Source: Bacteroidetes bacterium UBA4416 (lineage in GTDB: Bacteria > Bacteroidota > Bacteroidia > B-17B0 > Aurantibacillaceae). From it: a stretch of DNA of 17,829 nucleotides. The translations under genes and the position numbers were made by a program. Below the pieces are notes generated by a model. It was not told the origin of the DNA. It saw nothing but the letters and a program-made list of their open reading frames with translations, and ran no database searches. The stretch covers positions 1 through 17,829 of the forward strand of contig DGQK01000032.1 in assembly GCA_002390745.1 (NCBI GenBank), given 5' to 3'. Shown here in pieces: positions 13,985 to 17,829 of the stretch; the first letter of the stretch is position 1; every line of letters begins with the position of its first letter.

Positions 13985-14039
13985 AAGGACTTTTCCTTCT
14001 CCCGCACTTTTGCTCCATAAACAACTAAAAAACATTATT

Positions 14040-14318
14040 ATGGAAGCAGTCATCTTATCAAAAGAGCAATTCAACAACCTTGCAGCCTCAATTGAGGAAA
14101 TCAAATCGGCATTATTAGCTGAAAACAAAAAACCATCAGAGCAATACCTCGACAACCAGGAGTTTTTATTGCTTATGAAAATCTCCAAACGCACCGCGCA
14201 GACCTGGCGCGATGAAGGTAAAATTTCCTTCTCGCAGGTCGGTAACAAGATCTATTATCGCCTATCGGATGTAGAAGCCTTGCTGGAAAAGCACTATGTA
14301 AAATCTTTTAAAAAGTAA
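14040..14318 (+). CDS. HTH_17/excisionase-like DNA-binding protein
   Basis: The ATG at 14040 gives 92 residues; an earlier ATG at 14010 is less likely because a weak -7-like box (CACTTTTG at 14005-14012) covers it. Residues 1-35 form a coiled helix. Residues ~37-85 form a winged HTH of the MerR/excisionase type: YLDNQEFLLLMKISKRTAQTW, then RDEGKISFSQVGNKIYYRLSDVEALLEKH. Small proteins of this family in Bacteroidota elements act as excisionase-like recombination factors or regulators. The gene starts a three-gene run with the 128-aa and ATPase genes; its stop overlaps the Shine-Dalgarno site of the next gene. Family assignment is firm, role inferred. Confidence 0.8.
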   Translation: MEAVILSKEQFNNLAASIEEIKSALLAENKKPSEQYLDNQEFLLLMKISKRTAQTWRDEGKISFSQVGNKIYYRLSDVEALLEKHYVKSFKK

Positions 14319-14329
14319 GGAGGTAGGGA

Positions 14330-14716
14330 ATGGACAAATACAAAGAAACCTTACATGATCTTACCTGGCCGGAGTTGCTTCAACACGTCTCAGCAGTTTT
14401 GGCCCGCGATCAAAAAACGCTCGAAAGCAATGTCAATTATTACAAGAAGCTTTTTAACGACAGCAATGCCGATAAAGATCAGCTTAATCGCTTGTTCGAT
14501 AAACTACAACTTGACAAGCTGCGCTACAACTATTTTTCAGAACTGTTTTTCAGGATCGAAGAGCATAATTACAAGTTTATGATCATGCAGCTGGAAAGCT
14601 GTATTAAACAGGAAACCGATCTGCAAAACCGCACACCAAAAGATTGGGTGGCAACTGTTAGATTTGAGAACGGACAAATACAGATGTATTTCATGGCGCT
14701 TTCCTATTACCAATAA
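14330..14716 (+). CDS. 128-aa hypothetical element protein
   Basis: I do not recognize this protein. It is almost wholly helical and charged over residues 1-105, with many Lys, Asp, Gln and Tyr and heptad-like leucines (QLNRLFDKLQLDKLRY). It ends with a short strand pair (ATVRFENGQIQMYFMALSYYQ). There is no signal peptide, membrane segment or metal site. An ideal AAGGAGG (14317-14323) lies 6 nt before the ATG and overlaps the stop of the HTH gene, so translation is probably coupled. It is 20 bp from the ATPase gene, which suggests a shared role in replication, mobilization or control of the element. Confidence 0.7.
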   Translation: MDKYKETLHDLTWPELLQHVSAVLARDQKTLESNVNYYKKLFNDSNADKDQLNRLFDKLQLDKLRYNYFSELFFRIEEHNYKFMIMQLESCIKQETDLQNRTPKDWVATVRFENGQIQMYFMALSYYQ

Positions 14717-14736
14717 CTAATCTTAAACTTTTCAGC

Positions 14737-15909
14737 ATGTTCGATATTCCACCACCGCACGATAGACAGTCACAATCAAACGGCTCCCTAAGCGGAGTCG
14801 AAGGGGGCGCAAAGCTTGAAAGTTCAAAAGATAAGCTGAAACGTTTACTTGAATCGCAGCAAAAAATTAAAGAGAATAAGGGTAAGCCTATTAGCTTTAG
14901 CCAGCCTATTATATGGCAAAAAGATAATCCGGTATTCTTTCCTAAAACCATCAATGTAATACAAGGTAAGGCAGGCGTGCACAAATCGCGCCTTGCCGAA
15001 ACCGTATGCGCTGCTATGTTAAAGACACCGGAAAGTAACCGGGATTTGCTCAACTTCAAAACAAATATCTTAACCAGGTACGCCGTGTGCTATGTGGACA
15101 CAGAGCGGAACCTATCCGATCAGTTACCCTATTCCTTACAGCAAATTCAGTTAAAGGCAGGATACCCAATAGAAGAGCATCCTTACGGTTTTGATTACAT
15201 TTCCTTACTGGAGTTTGCCCGTGAGGAGCGTTTTGATATGCTTAACATTTACCTCGAACACATTCGCAAGCAATTTCCCATGCATTTGTTTATTGTTCTG
15301 GATGTGATAACCGACTGCGTGTTTAATTTCAACGACACTAAAGACAGTATGAAGCTGATCGACATGATGAACCAAAGCATAAACCGTTACGATGTAACTT
15401 TTCTTTGCCTGATACATGAGAACCCCGGCAATACGGACAAGGCCCGCGGACACCTCGGCACGGAGATCCTGAACAAGGCCAGCACGGTAATGCAGATAGG
15501 GTTTGAGAAAGATGCGCAGAACCATAACACCGACCTGATCAAAGTGGCTTACCTTAAATGCCGCAGTTCTAAAAAGCACGACCCGTTTCACGTTCAGTAC
15601 TCCGATGCTGAAAAAGGATTGGTTTTAGCCGACCTTAATACCATTCAGGAAACAATGGACAGCCGGAACCAAAAAGCAGCGCTGGACGAAACCATAGAGC
15701 TTTTAGGCCGCCTTTTAACGGAGCCAATGAGCAAGACCAACCTCATAGAGCAGCTATGCTTTGAAATGGATTGTAAGGAGCGCACGGTGGAAGCCAGGCT
15801 AAAATCCATTCTTACCCTTAAACTGGCGGTTCCCGATCAAAACGGGGTTGCAAAGCTGCTTTGCAAACGTCAGGACGGTAAGGAGGTAATTTACTTTTTA
15901 TCCGACTAA
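14737..15909 (+). CDS. RepA-like RecA-fold AAA ATPase with variant P-loop
   Basis: This 390-residue protein has a polar N-terminal part (1-60), a RecA/AAA_25-type ATPase core (~70-300) and a C-terminal winged-helix-like part (~315-390, with KTNLIEQLCFEMDCKERTVEARLKSIL). The P-loop is GKAGVHKS (77-84): the Gly before Lys-Ser is His82. Walker B is FIVLDV with Asp189, and CLIHEN (224-229) fits the RecA-type sensor strand. CYVDTERNL (118-126) fits a catalytic Glu region. RepA/RegA-type hexameric helicases share this layout, so a role in replication or mobilization of the element is likely. A repeat-like sequence encodes residues ~17-24. A TTTGCA-rich dyad lies just downstream. It is the last gene of the run starting at 14040. 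Confidence 0.75.
   Translation: MFDIPPPHDRQSQSNGSLSGVEGGAKLESSKDKLKRLLESQQKIKENKGKPISFSQPIIWQKDNPVFFPKTINVIQGKAGVHKSRLAETVCAAMLKTPESNRDLLNFKTNILTRYAVCYVDTERNLSDQLPYSLQQIQLKAGYPIEEHPYGFDYISLLEFAREERFDMLNIYLEHIRKQFPMHLFIVLDVITDCVFNFNDTKDSMKLIDMMNQSINRYDVTFLCLIHENPGNTDKARGHLGTEILNKASTVMQIGFEKDAQNHNTDLIKVAYLKCRSSKKHDPFHVQYSDAEKGLVLADLNTIQETMDSRNQKAALDETIELLGRLLTEPMSKTNLIEQLCFEMDCKERTVEARLKSILTLKLAVPDQNGVAKLLCKRQDGKEVIYFLSD
14786..14805. repeat. CCCTTCGACTCCGCT-type small repeat inside the ATPase gene
   Basis: CCCTAAGCGGAGTCGAAGGG on + is, on -, CCCTTCGACTCCGCTTAGGG. From memory this matches a small palindromic repeat often seen between genes in Bacteroidota and other phyla. Here it lies in frame in the low-complexity N-terminal part of the protein. 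Confidence 0.5.
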
Positions 15910-15932
15910 TCCGGTGAATTGTAAAGCAAACC

Positions 15933-15998
15933 AAGGTCAAATAATGTTTGCAAGTTTGCAGACCCCTATATAAGGGTTTGCAAAGCTGCAAAGGTCAA
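15933..15998. other. TTTGCA-rich dyad: candidate origin, transfer or regulatory site
   Basis: TTTGCA occurs at 15947, 15955 and 15977, with inverted TGCAAA at 15987. The two 16-bp sides (15947-15962 and 15977-15992) are inverted copies at 13 of 16 positions around a central CCCT-ATATA-AGGG hairpin (15964-15976). Direct repeats AAGGTCAA (15933-15940, 15991-15998) flank the whole. It fills the 116-bp gap between the convergent ATPase and NUDIX genes, where no promoter is needed for either. Confidence 0.6.
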
Positions 15999-16025
15999 TT
16001 AGTTTAATATTTGTAGGGATACAGG

Positions 16026-16874
16026 TTAATCATCAGTCCATTTCTCCAGTAATGTCCATTTGGTTTGTGCGCCGATATCATAAGCAGTTTCCTTTGTTCT
16101 TGTATCAAATCCAAGGTTATATATAAGTGTTTCATCTGCAAATTTTACTTCGTTAGTATCACCGCCAGCCAGCATCCTTTCCAGTTCGATTTTTTGTTCA
16201 TCATTTGGAATTAGATCAAATATTTCAAAGATCAGTATTTCTTGACAATCCAGCCTTTTAGCTTTTTTCATAGGGGTTTGAAGGGTAGTAGCATATTCAT
16301 AGTCAATGTATCTAAACGCATGCTTATTATTGATAATGTTCGATGTGATTAACTCCTCACAAAACTCCCGCCACTGGGAAGTTTCCCTGTTCTCCCTGGA
16401 ATTAAACCATCGAATAATATTAAAAACATTTTTTCCTTTTACCCTAAATCGTAAATCATTTTTGGCTATCCCATGTGACGTTTCAAACCTGTTATCCGGT
16501 GCGACCTTATATTTTTTGAATATAGCTTCAATACCGGGTAAAGTCTTATAGGCTCCCCCTACAGGCTGGTAGTAATTGCCCTTCCTGTTTTTAACCAGCA
16601 GATATTTATCTCTTACCTTTATCCTGAAAATATAAGATATAGAAAAGCGTACCTCCTTATTTCTGTATATAACGTAGGATTTCCAAAACAGACCGAGGTG
16701 CTTTAAATTATACAAACCCTCAACAATGAGGAAATACAATGGACCTGATATAATATTGATTAATATCGAAACTATTACAACTGTCCATATACTGCTATTG
16801 TGATATTGCGTGAGCCACCAAACGCAAAAACAACTGGTTAAAACAACCAGGCTTATAATAATTCCTTTTCTCAT
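16026..16874 (-). CDS. Two-TM SMODS-associated NUDIX-like protein, probable CBASS effector
   Basis: This 282-residue protein has two membrane helices (~4-21 and 29-52) and a cytosolic NUDIX-like domain (~76-282). The domain starts with the strand-rich SISYIFRIKVRDKYLLVKNR and has GNYYQPVGGAYK (99-110). After a long insert it shows EX7RE..EE (Glu161, Arg169, Glu170, Glu173, Glu174) in ENRETSQWREFCEELI. The usual Gly six residues before Glu161 is Arg155, so the NUDIX box is degenerate. This layout matches the 2TM-NUDIX effectors of CBASS loci (named Cap16 in some schemes, from memory), which are thought to bind a cyclic nucleotide and damage the inner membrane. It overlaps the AAA+ gene by 4 bp (ATGA), so translation is probably coupled. 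Hydrolase activity, ligand and toxicity are not shown by sequence. Confidence 0.75.
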   Translation of the reverse strand: MRKGIIISLVVLTSCFCVWWLTQYHNSSIWTVVIVSILINIISGPLYFLIVEGLYNLKHLGLFWKSYVIYRNKEVRFSISYIFRIKVRDKYLLVKNRKGNYYQPVGGAYKTLPGIEAIFKKYKVAPDNRFETSHGIAKNDLRFRVKGKNVFNIIRWFNSRENRETSQWREFCEELITSNIINNKHAFRYIDYEYATTLQTPMKKAKRLDCQEILIFEIFDLIPNDEQKIELERMLAGGDTNEVKFADETLIYNLGFDTRTKETAYDIGAQTKWTLLEKWTDD

Positions 16875-17758
16875 TTTATTTTGGGGCTTGGGGTTAATTG
16901 CTTAATAGTTTCCTCAATAACAGATGCCGTTAATGGTGAATCGGGATAAACCTTAGCTATTGCTTCAGGCAGAACTCTTAATCGAAGATCTGAAAAGGAA
17001 AAGCCAAGATCATTATTATGTTCTGGGCCGCTTATATCAGCCAACATTTTAAGATCTTCATCAGATATCCCGGATGCTTCCAAATCATTTTTAAACAGAT
17101 GGTAGCGCTCATCCAAGCTTGGTCGATCAAAACGTACGATCACTCCCGCACGTCTTACGATCGCTTCATCAATAAAATGCAAGCGGTTAGTAGAAAGAAA
17201 AACGATGGCTCTTCCCTTTAGCTCCCTGATCTCATCTATCTTCTGGATTAGGGTATTTACGGCTGATTTTTCTTCTTGGTTCATTTGAAGCGTTGATCGG
17301 GTAGTAGCAATTGCATCAGCTTCGTCTATCAACAAAAAAGCTATCCTGCTTTTACCTGCCTCTTTTTTTAATTTATCAAAAGCTTCATTAACAAGATTCC
17401 CCATTTGGCCAAGAAGACCTTCACCTCTTACCCTCGTACTCAGTTTAATAAAAAAACCGTCCTTTTTTAATTCGCGAGTAATCCTGTCGGCCATGCCTAA
17501 GGCTGACACTGTTTTGCCCGTACCGGCATCCCCTTCCAATATAATCAGTGGGTATTTATCCATTAGCCTGTTAACAATAGGCATGACTTTGCCATGATGC
17601 TTTTCCGACCAGCTTCTTATTCCTTCTGTATCTACCAGCAATTTTAAATTATTGAATACGCGGTTAAATCTGTCTTCAAAGCCAATTAAACTTTGTGCGC
17701 TTTCCTTCGCGGCTTCGCTCGGTAATTCTGTTATAGTGTCAAAAATAGACGTGCTCAT
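16871..17758 (-). CDS. cap6: TRIP13/Pch2-like AAA+ ATPase (CBASS Cap6)
   Basis: This 295-residue protein has a complete single AAA+ module: Walker A GDAGTGKT (76-83), Walker B FLLIDEAD (141-148), sensor 1 LSTNRL with Asn191, arginine-finger pair Arg202-Arg203 in IVRRAG and a sensor-2-like SFSDLR (254-259). The N-terminal ~65 residues would be the small substrate-binding region. TRIP13-type ATPases unfold the safety-belt of HORMA proteins. In type III CBASS, Cap6 separates HORMA from the CD-NTase and so keeps the alarm off. Its place directly before a 2TM-NUDIX gene, with ATGA overlaps on both sides, strongly supports a CBASS operon. Other AAA+ ATPases of this size exist, so the Cap6 call depends on this context. 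Confidence 0.78.
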   Translation of the reverse strand: MSTSIFDTITELPSEAAKESAQSLIGFEDRFNRVFNNLKLLVDTEGIRSWSEKHHGKVMPIVNRLMDKYPLIILEGDAGTGKTVSALGMADRITRELKKDGFFIKLSTRVRGEGLLGQMGNLVNEAFDKLKKEAGKSRIAFLLIDEADAIATTRSTLQMNQEEKSAVNTLIQKIDEIRELKGRAIVFLSTNRLHFIDEAIVRRAGVIVRFDRPSLDERYHLFKNDLEASGISDEDLKMLADISGPEHNNDLGFSFSDLRLRVLPEAIAKVYPDSPLTASVIEETIKQLTPSPKIK

Positions 17759-17829
17759 TTGTAATTCTCTTTTTTTAGTTCATATCCTTTGTTTCCATAA
17801 AGTTGAGCATCCTCTTTCGACAAATGAGG
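17755..17829 (-). CDS. C-terminal end of an upstream gene in the CBASS-like operon (partial)
   Basis: On the minus strand the last 24 codons of an open frame enter from the window edge, reading SKEDAQLYGNKGYELKK and ending with TGA inside the ATGA overlap with the AAA+ gene. This is too short to name. In type III CBASS the gene before Cap6 is usually a HORMA protein (Cap7) and, before that, the CD-NTase, so those are the likely identities. The perfect 4-bp overlap supports a real gene rather than chance. Confidence 0.6.
   Translation of the reverse strand, partial: PHLSKEDAQLYGNKGYELKKENYK

Larger units (their letters stand above)
11147..17829. mobile_element. Left part of an integrative/mobilizable element with defence cargo (continues past the window)
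   Basis: The region starts at an att-like tRNA 3'-end scar and holds an integrase, a 53-aa ORF with a structured leader, a possible regulator, an excisionase-like HTH protein, a RepA-like ATPase and an oppositely oriented CBASS-like operon. Base composition is more AT-rich than in the otsAB/araC region. No relaxase or transfer gene is visible, so it may be a mobilizable element, a decayed ICE, or an ICE whose transfer genes lie outside the window. Confidence 0.7.

Noticed and set aside
1..17829. CRISPR array, rRNA, or complete insertion sequence
   Set aside because: No regularly spaced repeats, rRNA signatures or transposase genes were seen on either strand.

Overview
The window looks like the chromosome of a Bacteroidota bacterium, most likely of the Chitinophaga/Sphingobacteria type. 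Evidence: a type IX secretion (T9SS) cargo protein with SprB-like repeats and a gliding-motility C-terminal domain; several Bacteroidota-type -7 promoter boxes (TAnnTTTG); few Shine-Dalgarno sites; and a Bacteroidota-type tyrosine integrase. The species cannot be named from the sequence.

Layout. (1) 1-5161 is core-like: the 3' part of a large secreted repeat protein, purN on +, and a GT39-like membrane glycosyltransferase on -. (2) 5287-6656 is a tRNA-Leu(GAG) locus. A 93/92-bp direct repeat, starting in the last 8 nt of the tRNA and including its terminator, brackets an AT-rich insert of about 1.1 kb. The insert holds one damaged SAM methyltransferase gene and no integrase. (3) 6842-10865 is again chromosome-like: a fused trehalose-6-phosphate synthase/phosphatase (-), a 540-bp intergenic region with long inverted repeats, an AraC-type regulator and an NTF2/SnoaL-like protein. 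(4) 10935-11160 has two terminator hairpins, each followed by nearly the same 14-nt sequence, which resembles the 3' end of a minus-strand tRNA. These are probable attachment scars. (5) 11160 to the right edge is the left part of an integrative element. It carries a tyrosine integrase, a structured leader with a 53-aa ORF, a 303-aa possible regulator, an HTH/excisionase-like protein, a 128-aa unknown, and a RepA-like RecA-fold ATPase with a variant P-loop, followed by a TTTGCA-rich dyad that could be an origin or transfer site. Pointing the other way is the end of a defence operon: a TRIP13/Pch2-like AAA+ ATPase and a two-TM SMODS-associated NUDIX-like protein, with the last 24 codons of another gene upstream. 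All three overlap by ATGA.

How it fits together. The right end is best read as the tail of a type III CBASS anti-phage locus carried as cargo on an integrative or mobilizable element. TRIP13 (Cap6) would remodel a HORMA protein that controls a CD-NTase, and the 2TM-NUDIX protein would be the membrane effector answering the nucleotide signal. The HORMA and CD-NTase genes are not in the window. Their presence just beyond the right edge is a prediction, and so is an intact tRNA at the far end of the element.
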